DNA of 64,000 nt from Vibrio tapetis subsp. quintayensis (lineage in GTDB: Bacteria; Pseudomonadota; Gammaproteobacteria; Enterobacterales; Vibrionaceae), in contig NZ_JAUFQV010000035.1 of assembly GCF_030409945.1 (NCBI RefSeq), positions 248,001 to 312,000 of the forward strand, given 5' to 3'. A program made the position numbers and the translations under genes. The notes under the pieces were generated by a model. The model was not told the origin of the DNA. It did no database searches and saw nothing but the letters and a program-made list of their open reading frames with translations. Below, piece by piece: positions 42,421 through 51,813 of the stretch (position 1 is its first letter; every line of letters starts with the position of its first letter).

Positions 42421-42901
42421 GATGAAGTGAATAGGATCAACGCTATCTTAACTTGATTAGCTTACTCAAATTCTGGCTATTTATAGAGTATATAGTTGTG
42501 AGTCTAAAGAGCACTATTTATTTTTAGGGATTAATTAAAAGAATATTATCTTATCATATTTGATATAACAGGATCATAACTCACCAATTAATAATGAATT
42601 CCAACTTATCAAATTAGGCTCATCAAGTTTCATTGGGTTTACGTGAAGTGCTTCGCACTGCTGTTTGATATTCTAATCATCACTATAATTAATAAATGAC
42701 ATAAAGTACTATTTGTTACTTGTATCAGCTGACTAGTATGGTGAGTAGTGGCAATAAATAAAAATACAAAAATGTAAAAATTCAATACTTTCCGAGATTA
42801 TGCTATTTATATTTATTTAAATGGTAGTGTATTTATATGTCTCTCGCCAAAATAAAACGGAATTAGCATTATAGCTAATGTACATTCATGGAAGATTTAT
42901 T
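42421..42901 (+). promoter_or_regulatory. AT-rich leader upstream of the barrel/metzincin pair
   Basis: About 480 bases, visibly richer in A+T than the flanking genes, without a convincing gene. Inverted repeats: AGTGC-TTC-GCACT (near 42647-42659) and ATTAGC-ATTATA-GCTAAT (42862-42879). The second ends about 10 bases before the GGAAGA ribosome site of the next gene, so folding of the mRNA there could affect translation. No promoter boxes were assigned. Confidence 0.45.
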
Positions 42902-43762
42902 ATGCAGAACACAGAAAAGTGGATGCTTAAATCAACATCTCTAATTATAGGTTTACTAATTAATTCCCATTTATATGCAGGGGAAGTGATGGTTGATGAA
43001 AGTGAAAACTCGACGAATATAACAGAAAGCGGCAACTGCTTTGACTGTAAGCTAAGCGGTACAATAACCGGTGGTTACGATACTAATATATACAACCGTA
43101 ATGACCATCGTTCAATCAGAAGCTTATCATGGCGGCTATCGTTGGATTACTCGTTCTTAAACCACTATAAAGTATATTTAAAAACCGGTGGTTATCGAGC
43201 TCTTGAGGACAAAGTAGGAGACTATTTTACAGATAGCGTTATAGGTATGAGCCGGAGCAACCTATTTAACTTCGGAGAAAGTGGCGAAATTGGTCTGTCT
43301 GGTCAATTTACAATACCGACCTCAGAGACATCGCGTAAAGATTCTTTGAATACTGCCATTCGCGTGGCGGTTCCTGTCAGCGCAAAACACTGGGGAGTTA
43401 GATTTTCAGTAACTCCAAGGATTTCGAAGAGCTTTCATCAATATAAAACGTCTGGTGAAAAATCACTAACAGAATGGATTTACTCATTATCAATGGCTGC
43501 TAGTTATTCGTGGTCTGATTTGTCAGTTGGTGCGTCCATGTTGGGTGGAAATAGCCGCTCTTATCAAGGGACTCGTCGTAACGACATAACTTATGCTGGT
43601 TCTATATATGGAGGTTATAAAATTACCGACAATATAGGGGTATCTCTTTCTGCATCGACATCTGGGTTTTATGCAGATGCTGAGCGAGGAACGCTTGGAA
43701 ATATAGATTTATTTGACCCAAACAGTGCTAGCTATAACGCAGAAATATCTTATTCATTTTAG
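42902..43762 (+). CDS. Predicted outer-membrane beta-barrel protein, partner of the metzincin
   Basis: Family not recognised. 286 residues with a signal peptide (cleavage likely after LYA, residue 26) and a mature CFDC cysteine pair near the N-terminus. A series of amphipathic strands follows (LSGTITGGYDTNIYN, SLSWRLSLDYSFLN, YKVYLKTGGYRAL), ending AEISYSF with the terminal Phe of BAM substrates. Length and strand pattern suggest a 10-14 strand barrel. ATG 42902 has GGAAGATTT upstream; ATG 42878 lies at the edge of an inverted repeat. The metalloprotease gene begins 29 bases after the stop, so the two are very likely co-transcribed. Confidence 0.65.
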   Translation: MQNTEKWMLKSTSLIIGLLINSHLYAGEVMVDESENSTNITESGNCFDCKLSGTITGGYDTNIYNRNDHRSIRSLSWRLSLDYSFLNHYKVYLKTGGYRALEDKVGDYFTDSVIGMSRSNLFNFGESGEIGLSGQFTIPTSETSRKDSLNTAIRVAVPVSAKHWGVRFSVTPRISKSFHQYKTSGEKSLTEWIYSLSMAASYSWSDLSVGASMLGGNSRSYQGTRRNDITYAGSIYGGYKITDNIGVSLSASTSGFYADAERGTLGNIDLFDPNSASYNAEISYSF

Positions 43763-43791
43763 GGAAAGACGAGTAATTAAAGGACACAGAT

Positions 43792-46700
43792 ATGAAATAT
43801 AATAAAGTTGCTTTAGTAGCAGCTATAGGTGGAATACTTTCGGGCTGTGGTGCGGATGATCAAGCGTACGATACAGCAACAAAATCAGCTAGTTTAGTTG
43901 CAAAGTCTCAGATTAAAACCGACCAAGTTTATTTATATATGCCTTCAATGGCAAGAGCACCTAAGTATGCCGTCTCAATGGCTCCATTTATGCAGGGTCA
44001 GGAAAAACTTGTCACACTTTCTTTTGAAGGCGGACTGACAAGTGATGAGAAGGGCGGCTTAAAAGTTACCATGATCAGCCCCGATGTAATAAGCCAAGAT
44101 GAAATTGATCAAGGTAAGCTTGGTCGTTGGATGGAAGATCAAGACAGTGCTCGACCTGTATTAACGATCCCTGGCCTATTCATTGACTATCAGTGTAAAG
44201 AAGATAGTTACGGAGATTGTACAAACGTTGAAGAGAAAGTCGATGAGAATGAGGTTGCATGGCAAGCCCGTAAGTACTTCTTACCTGACTTTGCCGACGT
44301 AGAGGTGCATGAGCGTAGCTGGAATGATTTATTCACTCATGCTGACGGGTGTATTAAAACTTCTGGAAGCGCTCGATTAGCAACGGATCAGAATAGTAAC
44401 TGGAAAGGTTACGAAGTAAATTCTGAAGGTGTTATAAATTTTGAAATCGAGCAAGACTATCAAGTAACGAACAGTTGGGATTGCATGATAAATGCCTTAT
44501 CCCAGTCCAATTTCGATATGTCGACTCTTACCTTTACGGTTTCTCAATTCTACTCGTTGGTTCCACTAGATTTAGTGCGGTCGCCATCTCCGGCGAAAGC
44601 TGGTCAAACAATGATCGATGGTGCGTACGAGCCAATTGTTTATATGCGTGGCGATGAAGATACCTTTGGTTTTTTCTCCAATACTCGGGGGCGACCAGAC
44701 CCATCTTATGTCGATGGTCAATTTGACCAGAACTTTGATTACTTACATAGATTCAATCCAAATTTGGATTCAATCGTATATCATTTATCAGACAGTTTTG
44801 ATCTTAATGAAGAAACGCGCTTCTTCAAACAGGTGACAAAAGACGTCGTAGAAAAACTAAATCCTCAATTGGCAAAAGTAGGCGTTCCTACCATTCTTCT
44901 AGAAGAACCGTCTGGTAAGCAATCTGGGGACCTACGTTATAACGTAATAAATCTCATAGATGAGCCTCTTGATAACGGTTTAGCAGGCTATGGTCCTTCA
45001 GCCGTTAACCCGATAACGGGAGAGATTGTCCATGCTCATGTTAACCAGTACTCAGGCGTCCTCCGTTCTATATCAGACTGGCTGTGGGATAGAATTGTAC
45101 TTGACTACAATAAAGGCCGTGTAACACCGGTTGAATCTTTGGTTACCACCAACATTCCAGCAACGAATACATCTACGCAAGGGGGAACGGTCGAATTAGA
45201 TCCAAACGCAAGTCAAATTGATGATAGTGGTGTCAATACCGAAAGACTAAACAACCTGCCAGTTGCAAATGAGACATTGCAGCATGTCATTGAAGCATTC
45301 AATGAACAAATGCAGTATACGGATGAAGATGTAACTATTGAGAAAATGTCTGCAATTACCGAGTTGGAAAAACGTTTGTGGGCTGAAAACAATATGTATC
45401 CGGTAAGTGCTATGCGTGGTGGTACGACGATTAAATCGTTGCCGACGACGATTGGTGGCCGGCAGTTAGACATGCAAGCCCCTGAGCTTTGGAAAGATGA
45501 GGTTGTTGGAGGAAAACTTAAGAGTTGGTCTGAGCTTACCGAAAAAAAACAGGAAGAACTGAGCTTACTTATTGTTGGTGTTTTTTACGCAAAAACACTT
45601 GTACATGAACTTGGGCACAACTTAGGTCTACGACACAACTTCAAAGGCAGCAACGATTCAACCAACTACTTTAAAGACAGTGAACTGGCTGAACATGGCC
45701 TAAAAACGGTTCCAGATTATTCTTCTATTATGGACTATAACCCATCTTTACTAAATGCACTTCCAGTATTCGGGCCATACGACTTGGCTGCATTACGATT
45801 TGGCTACAAACGTGAAGTAGAAACGACGCATAAGTTCAAAGCGAGCAGTGATCTGCCTAGCCACGAATTTACTAGTGTAAAGCAATATGATGATACGATT
45901 CGCGCAGAGGTGCTCGATGGGTATACGCGTCCATCAGACCTTGTTTATGACGGTGTTGTTAATGCGTTAGAGAGTATATTTGAGAAAGATCGAGAAGATA
46001 GCTCGGTTGATACCGAATCCAACCTACGCGTCTTTTCGTACTGTACTGATGGGAATGTTTCACTCAACGAAGATTGTAACCGTCACGACGAAGGTCGTAA
46101 CCGTGATGAAATCATGGCATTCAAGTTAGAAACTTACGATGATCTTTACTACAAGCGCTCAATGCGAGGTATGAAAGAGAATTTCTCTGAAAGCACGATT
46201 TCATCGTACGCAAACCGCCGCATCAATGATTTTATGGACTGGAGAAACAGCATCCATGATTTCCAACGCTGGAAAGAGTTTATGCCGAGCTCCTTCCAAG
46301 ATGATGGTTACCGTATCTTTGTTTCGAAGATTGATCCTTATTGCAGTAATGAAGCAAACAAAACTGGAATTACCTACGAACTATATTGTGGCTCTCCAAA
46401 AGCAGTTGAAAGTGCAAGAGATAAATTGGTAGATATTTTGATCACCCCTGATCATCACTGTGAGCTAGTAGATAGTAGTAATAATTATAGCTATCAGAAG
46501 CTGGCTACGGTTATTGATGAATGGAATTATCGCAATTTCTTCCCTATCAACCATGTGCCTCAGTCATGTTTTGACGCGACTGTCGTAGACGCGTTAAATA
46601 CGGTTGGTTTAACCGTCACAGGTGAAATAGGTAAATATTTGAATAGTGGTAGTGCTCCTCGTCCGGCACCAGTAAACAACTATTCAAACTATATCGATTA

Positions 46701-47457
46701 CGTCGGACATTGGGCGGATAAACTTGCAGCTGCTGTTGCGTTGGTCGACCGAGTGGGTCATAGAAACACGACAAGTCGCTCTACGGTAGCGTTGCTTGAC
46801 TTACCTGATGTATCGATCACTTCTTCCGGTGGTAGAGTGATTGATGTTAAAAAATACTTGCTTGATACTCTAATCTTGGGCACTGAAGATTATAGTAAAA
46901 TGTTTAAAGATTCTGCAGGAAACTATCAAGCAGCAAAAGGTGATTTCAACGGGATAACCTGGGAAGACAAGATTGAGATCATGCCTTATTATGGAAGTTA
47001 CTCCATACGCACACATTTCAATATACCTCGATTCCAGCAAGTACCTTTAACAAAAGCGATTTTAGTCGCTATGGTGACTCACAGTGCAGGAAATATGGTC
47101 GATCAGCGTGACGAAACTTTCTCTCGTATGATTACAATACGCAGCGATTATCCTTCAGCATCAGACGTCCGTAGTTACAAACGTCAAAACGGACGCACCT
47201 ACTATGCAACGGAAGAAAATCAATATGCTTGGGGTATGATCGAATTCACTAACGAGTTCGAAGCTCTGCAGAGTGCGGAAGCAAACAGCATAGACTTGAC
47301 TACAATTTCGTTAAATTCCATAGCACTAGCTGATTATCAAGATGCCGACAAAAAACTGAAATTGACCAAATTATATAATTATCAACTCAGTTCACTAGAG
47401 AACCTGCCAGTATATAACTTAGTGAGAGATCTAGACTTAGATCTAACGACTCACTAG
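43792..47457 (+). CDS. Large metzincin-type zinc metalloprotease lipoprotein
   Basis: 1221 residues. A lipobox LSGC (Cys19, followed by Gly, so outer-membrane sorting is expected) ends the signal peptide. The zinc site HELGHNLGLRH (His605, Glu606, His609, His615) and a Met-turn SIMDY (Met647) define an extended HExxHxxGxxH metzincin. Upstream of the active site are ~580 residues of unknown fold, and downstream ~570. The active-site pattern resembles the large bacterial zinc-dependent metalloproteases of uncharacterised (DUF-type) families; the substrate is unknown. Second gene of a two-gene unit, ending in its own terminator. Confidence 0.8.
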   Translation: MKYNKVALVAAIGGILSGCGADDQAYDTATKSASLVAKSQIKTDQVYLYMPSMARAPKYAVSMAPFMQGQEKLVTLSFEGGLTSDEKGGLKVTMISPDVISQDEIDQGKLGRWMEDQDSARPVLTIPGLFIDYQCKEDSYGDCTNVEEKVDENEVAWQARKYFLPDFADVEVHERSWNDLFTHADGCIKTSGSARLATDQNSNWKGYEVNSEGVINFEIEQDYQVTNSWDCMINALSQSNFDMSTLTFTVSQFYSLVPLDLVRSPSPAKAGQTMIDGAYEPIVYMRGDEDTFGFFSNTRGRPDPSYVDGQFDQNFDYLHRFNPNLDSIVYHLSDSFDLNEETRFFKQVTKDVVEKLNPQLAKVGVPTILLEEPSGKQSGDLRYNVINLIDEPLDNGLAGYGPSAVNPITGEIVHAHVNQYSGVLRSISDWLWDRIVLDYNKGRVTPVESLVTTNIPATNTSTQGGTVELDPNASQIDDSGVNTERLNNLPVANETLQHVIEAFNEQMQYTDEDVTIEKMSAITELEKRLWAENNMYPVSAMRGGTTIKSLPTTIGGRQLDMQAPELWKDEVVGGKLKSWSELTEKKQEELSLLIVGVFYAKTLVHELGHNLGLRHNFKGSNDSTNYFKDSELAEHGLKTVPDYSSIMDYNPSLLNALPVFGPYDLAALRFGYKREVETTHKFKASSDLPSHEFTSVKQYDDTIRAEVLDGYTRPSDLVYDGVVNALESIFEKDREDSSVDTESNLRVFSYCTDGNVSLNEDCNRHDEGRNRDEIMAFKLETYDDLYYKRSMRGMKENFSESTISSYANRRINDFMDWRNSIHDFQRWKEFMPSSFQDDGYRIFVSKIDPYCSNEANKTGITYELYCGSPKAVESARDKLVDILITPDHHCELVDSSNNYSYQKLATVIDEWNYRNFFPINHVPQSCFDATVVDALNTVGLTVTGEIGKYLNSGSAPRPAPVNNYSNYIDYVGHWADKLAAAVALVDRVGHRNTTSRSTVALLDLPDVSITSSGGRVIDVKKYLLDTLILGTEDYSKMFKDSAGNYQAAKGDFNGITWEDKIEIMPYYGSYSIRTHFNIPRFQQVPLTKAILVAMVTHSAGNMVDQRDETFSRMITIRSDYPSASDVRSYKRQNGRTYYATEENQYAWGMIEFTNEFEALQSAEANSIDLTTISLNSIALADYQDADKKLKLTKLYNYQLSSLENLPVYNLVRDLDLDLTTH

Positions 47458-47472
47458 TCACATCAATACAGT

Positions 47473-47509
47473 AAGGCTCCCATTTATACTTAAATGGGAG
47501 CCTTTTTCG
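47473..47509. terminator. Terminator between the metzincin gene and miaE
   Basis: AAGGCTCCCATTTA-TACT-TAAATGGGAGCCTT, 14-bp perfect stem, followed by TTTC on the plus strand; it serves the metzincin gene and perhaps the convergent miaE. Confidence 0.88.
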
Positions 47510-47536
47510 TTTACGTGACAAAAACGATGCAATTAG

Positions 47537-48307
47537 TTAAGTCGGCCTGCCGCTATGAAACTTAAAGTCGGCATCGGGTGAACTGATAAGCTCAGCTTCA
47601 ATCTTACCAAAGAAAGCGACCCGTTCGCTGATATCGCGGCCGGCAATTTGTTGTGCAAGTTCTAGGTAATCTTGATAATGCCTTGCTTCAGAGCGCAGTA
47701 GAGAGATGTAGAACTTGGCGATGTCATCATCTAAGTGCGGTGCCAGTTTTGCAAAACGTTCACAAGAACGAGCTTCAATATAAGCACCGATAATCAGCTT
47801 ATCGACTAACGTATGCGGTTCATGAGTAATGATATTAGACAGCATTCCTTTCGCATAGCGACTCGCAGAAATGGTTTCATAAGCAATACCACGGCCTTCC
47901 ATTATTTCTAACACTTGATAAAAGTGGTGCAGCTCTTCTTTGATCAGCATGACCATTTTATCGATTAGATTTTGGCTGTAAGGAGAGTCGGATTTGGCCA
48001 TAATAGCTTTAGAAATATTACTCTTACCTTTTAAACTTTCTAAGTTACCTACCTTTTTGTACGCAAACTCTTCATAGGGCTTGAACCACTCTAACAAGGT
48101 CTGGGAACTGGCTTTGTCCACCGCATATTTTCGAATGAGATACATTGCCGATTGACCGGCCTTAAGTTCACAAATTAAATGATCAATCAGGATAGTTTTT
48201 AGTCGTTCTGGTTTTTTAGCTTCTACTATCCATTCATCTGGAGTTTCGCACTGTAAAAAACTCTGGATAGGGGCGAGCAATTCTTGGTATTTGTCGAGTG
48301 ATATCAT
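47537..48307 (-). CDS. miaE: tRNA 2-methylthio-N6-isopentenyl adenosine hydroxylase MiaE
   Basis: 256-residue ferritin-like four-helix protein with di-iron ligands in DHLICELKAGQSAM (Glu), IKEELHHFYQV (Glu, His), AYIEARSCERF (Glu) and RSEARHYQDYL (Glu, His). It hydroxylates ms2i6A37 in tRNAs reading UNN codons, using oxygen. It stands alone between the metzincin unit and a membrane protein gene. Confidence 0.92.
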   Translation of the reverse strand: MISLDKYQELLAPIQSFLQCETPDEWIVEAKKPERLKTILIDHLICELKAGQSAMYLIRKYAVDKASSQTLLEWFKPYEEFAYKKVGNLESLKGKSNISKAIMAKSDSPYSQNLIDKMVMLIKEELHHFYQVLEIMEGRGIAYETISASRYAKGMLSNIITHEPHTLVDKLIIGAYIEARSCERFAKLAPHLDDDIAKFYISLLRSEARHYQDYLELAQQIAGRDISERVAFFGKIEAELISSPDADFKFHSGRPT

Positions 48308-48341
48308 GATAGTTTTATTAAGGAAGTAGGTTTAAAGGCAT

Positions 48342-48367
48342 AAAAAAGGTCGCGCATTGCGACCTTT
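48342..48367 (-). terminator. Terminator of the coiled-coil membrane protein gene
   Basis: AAAGGTCGC-AATGC-GCGACCTTT on the minus strand, followed by TTTA. It lies between this gene and the miaE start, so miaE must have its own promoter. Confidence 0.82.
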
Positions 48368-48395
48368 CTGGAAATGGGTAATGGTTAACTCAATG

Positions 48396-49160
48396 TTACC
48401 ACTTTTTCTTCTCACCAAATAATGCGTCCATGTCGTTATTGCGCTCTTTCTCTTCGCGCTGCATCATGTCTTGCGCATCTTTACTTTGGCGTTTTTGGTC
48501 TAAATCATCCAGCATGCCTTGCAGCTTTTCTTTAGCTTGGCTCGAGTAACTGTCGTTTTTCGAGGCAAGTGCGTCAATGCCTTTCTTCAGAAGTTGCTTA
48601 GCCGTTCCGGCTTGCCCGCGCAATACCGAATCGTTGGCGCGTTTAATCACGTTCTCGATATTGATTCTGATTTGTATTTGTTCCAAACGAGCATTTTCGG
48701 CCACATAGCCTTGGGTATCAAAGCGGCCTTTATTGTGTTCGCTCCGAATGGTTTCTCGCAGTCTTTTAACTAACTTAAGCATAATGATTGCTTGTTTATC
48801 ACTGCTTGGCACCTTAAAACTATTGGTGTCGCCGCCTTCGTAGTTTGCTTTAAGCTGATCTACTTGGGTCTGCATGTTGGTAATGCGAGATTTTAATTGT
48901 TTATTCTTAGGGTCAAGCTCAAACATTGCCTGTAAGGCATCTAGGATGCGCTGATTAAGGCAGACTAGGAGCTCTTTGCTGTAAGGAAGATGGTGAGCGT
49001 TGCCGATCAGATCCTCAGTCGCATCGATAACGGCAAGATGTCGAGTGGACTCTTGTCTTTTGTTAGTCTCAACTTTCATGCGATATTGAAGCATTATGTT
49101 ATAGCCGATGACTAACACAAATAAAATGGCTACTAGCGCAATAATTAAACCGATATTCAT
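48396..49160 (-). CDS. Membrane-anchored coiled-coil protein of unknown function
   Basis: 254 residues. One N-terminal membrane helix (MNIGLIIALVAILFVLVIGYNIML) is followed by a mostly helical, charged soluble part with long heptad-like stretches (NKQLKSRITNMQTQVDQLKANYEG; QLLKKGIDALASK). The tail is Asp/Glu/Lys-rich and ends in ALFGEKKKW. Topology is probably N-in or N-out with a large domain on one side. The family is not recognised. I use ATG 49160 because it opens the membrane helix; the frame up to 49208 adds 16 unusual residues. The ribosome site is weak. Confidence 0.65.
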   Translation of the reverse strand: MNIGLIIALVAILFVLVIGYNIMLQYRMKVETNKRQESTRHLAVIDATEDLIGNAHHLPYSKELLVCLNQRILDALQAMFELDPKNKQLKSRITNMQTQVDQLKANYEGGDTNSFKVPSSDKQAIIMLKLVKRLRETIRSEHNKGRFDTQGYVAENARLEQIQIRINIENVIKRANDSVLRGQAGTAKQLLKKGIDALASKNDSYSSQAKEKLQGMLDDLDQKRQSKDAQDMMQREEKERNNDMDALFGEKKKW

Positions 49161-49509
49161 AAACTTAAGTCTGCATTCCGTACAAAAAGCTAACCTTAGA
49201 GGATACACGAACTTTCGTGTGACAGCATCTAAGAAAGTTACAAATTACATTATTATCTTAACTATCAAGAAACTTAATGAAAAACCGTATTTTGGCCTCC
49301 AATAATGCGGGGCCGCTTGCAAAACTCTTTTATTACTATAGTTGATGGCGCTATGTCCGCGAGTTAAATGTCCGATTTTTACTGTCAATTAGAGGGTTAT
49401 CGCGTTATAACTAATACTTATATGAGAGTTAATATATACATATAGCATGCCGTGACCAATGTGGCTTTGCTTAGTAGCACAACAAAAGTAATGGAGTACG
49501 AGGCTCACA
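49161..49509. other. Divergent intergenic region before cysB
   Basis: About 350 bases without a gene. A perfect 6-bp inverted repeat ACACGA-ACTT-TCGTGT (49205-49220) lies in the leader of the minus-strand membrane protein gene. AT-rich sequence (TATGAGAGTTAATATATACATATAG) precedes cysB and probably holds its promoter, but I could not assign boxes. Nothing else seen. Confidence 0.4.
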
Positions 49510-50484
49510 ATGAAATTACAGCAACTAAAGTATATTGTGGAAGTGGTCAATCATAACCTTAATGTATCTGCCACCGCAGAAAGCCTGTTTACTTCCCAAC
49601 CAGGGATCAGTAAGCAAGTACGATTACTTGAAGATGAACTCGGAATCCAGATATTTGAACGGAGTGGTAAGCACCTAACCCAAGTAACTGGAGCGGGTGA
49701 AGACATTGTTCGTATCTCGCGTGAAATATTGGCCCGCGTTGAAAGCATTAAGGCTGTTGCTGGAGAGCATACTCACCCAGAGATGGGAACTCTGAATATA
49801 TCGACGACCCACACCCAAGCGCGTTATGCGCTTCCTGATGTCATCAAAGGTTTCACGAAGAGATACCCTAAAGTTGCGTTAAATATGCACCAAGGTACCC
49901 CAACGCAAATGTCAGAAGCGGTGGCGAAAGGAACGGCGAATTTTGCGATCGCAACCGAGGCATTACACCTGTATCACGATGCGATCATGTTACCTTGCTA
50001 CCACTGGAATCGCTCGATCGTTGTGCCTAAAGATCATCCGTTGGCACAAAAAAACAATATTAGTATTGAAGATCTCGCCACGTACTCGTTGGTGACCTAT
50101 GTGTTTGGCTTTACTGGCCGTTCAGAGCTTGATACCGCGTTTAATCGAGCTGGCTTGACTCCAAAAATTGTCTTTACTGCTACCGATGCTGATGTCATTA
50201 AAACCTATGTAAGAATGGGCATTGGCGTTGGTGTTATCGCGAGTATGGCGGTAGATAAAGCACAGGACTCTGACTTGGTCGCCATTGATGCTAGCCATAT
50301 TTTTGGTGCGAGCACGACGTCAATTGGATTTAGAAAAGGAACGTTCTTACGCTCGTACATGTATGACTTCGTTGAGCGATTTGCCCCACACCTAACCAGG
50401 CCGGTTGTTGAACAGGCCATTTCATTAAAAAGTAATGCAGAGATAGAAGAGATGTTTAAAGATATCGAATTACCTATTCGTTAA
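49510..50484 (+). CDS. cysB: CysB, LysR-type regulator of sulfur assimilation
   Basis: 324 residues, E. coli length. The N-terminal helix-turn-helix (MKLQQLKYIVEVVNHNLNVSATAESLFTSQPGISKQV) and the effector domain (ISTTHTQARYALPDVIKGF, FGFTGRSELDTAFNRAGL, TATDADVIKTYVRMGIGVGVIASMA) are nearly identical to enteric CysB. It activates cys genes with N-acetylserine. GAGG eight bases before the ATG. Confidence 0.96.
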   Translation: MKLQQLKYIVEVVNHNLNVSATAESLFTSQPGISKQVRLLEDELGIQIFERSGKHLTQVTGAGEDIVRISREILARVESIKAVAGEHTHPEMGTLNISTTHTQARYALPDVIKGFTKRYPKVALNMHQGTPTQMSEAVAKGTANFAIATEALHLYHDAIMLPCYHWNRSIVVPKDHPLAQKNNISIEDLATYSLVTYVFGFTGRSELDTAFNRAGLTPKIVFTATDADVIKTYVRMGIGVGVIASMAVDKAQDSDLVAIDASHIFGASTTSIGFRKGTFLRSYMYDFVERFAPHLTRPVVEQAISLKSNAEIEEMFKDIELPIR

Positions 50485-50539
50485 ACTTCTTTCGTCGAGA
50501 TACGATTCCCCCTACAATGCGCCAGCGAGGGGGGATCAC

Positions 50540-51736
50540 ATGTTTTCTATTTTTACTCAAATCAATGCCATATTAACGGCAAACCAGTGTTACTGGCGTT
50601 TCGAACCATTTCACTGCACTGCAGAGTCGACGCTAAAACAGCTCCGTCAAGCCCCCGAATTAAAGCAATGGTTAATGTCTTTAAATGACCATGAAGTCGA
50701 GTTATACAAGCAAAATACCGCGCCTCTCATAACCAAGATTGGTCAATACATTCCAGACGTATTGAAACTCGATTTGCTGTGCCAGTTGCCGAGACATCAT
50801 CTCACGTCATTATCCATGCCGCGTGGTATTGAGACGGGCATTCCTGGAAGAAAACTGAATCAGATAGTGGCGATGAGCCAGGCGTCGCTTGATGACCATC
50901 AGGGGTCTGAATGGTTAGAGTGGTGCTCTGGTAAAGGTTATCTAGGCCGAATGCTGACAGCGAGCACCTCAGAGCCAGTGACCAGTTTCGAGTGGCAGCA
51001 CTCTCTGTGTGAATCAGGCCAAAAAGAAGCAGACAAGCAAGTGTTGCCGATGACCTTTGTTCAAGGGGATGCGTTAGCGGGAGATGCGTGGCAGATCATG
51101 AACAACCGACAACATGGTGTAGCTTTGCATGCTTGCGGCGACTTACATGTCAATTTAATAAGGCATGGTTGCCAAGTCGGATTACCTGCTTTAACCATTG
51201 CGCCCTGTTGCTACCACCTAATTCAAGATGAATACTATCAAGCCTTGTCTGATCTTGCTCGTCAGAGCCAGCTCAAGTTGACTCAGTCTGAACTGCGTAT
51301 CCCACTTCACGCTACGGTAACAGGCGGAGAGCGAGTGAAAAGGCATCGTTACTTAGAAATGAGCTACAGGCTTGGGCTAGATAATTTTCTTAGGGATGAA
51401 AAAAAACATACCAAATACACGCCATTACCAAGCATCAAAAAGTCGGAGTTGAGTTTGGGTTTTGAGCATTTTTGTTTGTGGGCCTCGAAAAAGAAAAACC
51501 TAGACGTAAGCGGTATGGATTTCAACCGCTGGCTTATTTCAGGACAAGAAAGGTTTGTTGAAATGGAGCGAATGAGCTTGATCCAGCAAGTTTTTCAACG
51601 GCCACTGGAGATGTGGCTAGTGTTAGATAGAGCATTGTATATAGAGCAACGTGGATATCAGGTCAAACTTTCAGAATTTTGTGACCGTCGCGATACACCT
51701 CGAAATATACTGATTCAAGCGAATAAAAAAGCTTAA
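50540..51736 (+). CDS. SAM-dependent methyltransferase, GSTCD-like
   Basis: 398 residues. Central motif EWCSGKGYLGRML matches the SAM-binding loop of class I methyltransferases, with an acidic MTFVQGDALAG and a distinctive ALHACGDL..APCCYHLIQDE segment seen in the GSTCD/Methyltransf_32 family. The substrate is unknown. An AGGGGGGATCAC site lies just before the ATG. It follows cysB by 55 bases and may be co-transcribed with it. Confidence 0.72.
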   Translation: MFSIFTQINAILTANQCYWRFEPFHCTAESTLKQLRQAPELKQWLMSLNDHEVELYKQNTAPLITKIGQYIPDVLKLDLLCQLPRHHLTSLSMPRGIETGIPGRKLNQIVAMSQASLDDHQGSEWLEWCSGKGYLGRMLTASTSEPVTSFEWQHSLCESGQKEADKQVLPMTFVQGDALAGDAWQIMNNRQHGVALHACGDLHVNLIRHGCQVGLPALTIAPCCYHLIQDEYYQALSDLARQSQLKLTQSELRIPLHATVTGGERVKRHRYLEMSYRLGLDNFLRDEKKHTKYTPLPSIKKSELSLGFEHFCLWASKKKNLDVSGMDFNRWLISGQERFVEMERMSLIQQVFQRPLEMWLVLDRALYIEQRGYQVKLSEFCDRRDTPRNILIQANKKA

Positions 51737-51740
51737 GCCA

Positions 51741-51766
51741 ACAAAAAGCTCGCCGAAGCGAGCTTT
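51741..51766. terminator. Hairpin terminator between the methyltransferase and ald
   Basis: AAAGCTCGC-CGAA-GCGAGCTTT. The T-run is good on the minus strand (TTTTTGTT), so it mainly serves ald; weak on the plus strand. Confidence 0.78.
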
Positions 51767-51813
51767 AAATTGTAGAGGCCTAAGCCTAACTAAAGCAATG
51801 TAATGACTTGTTT

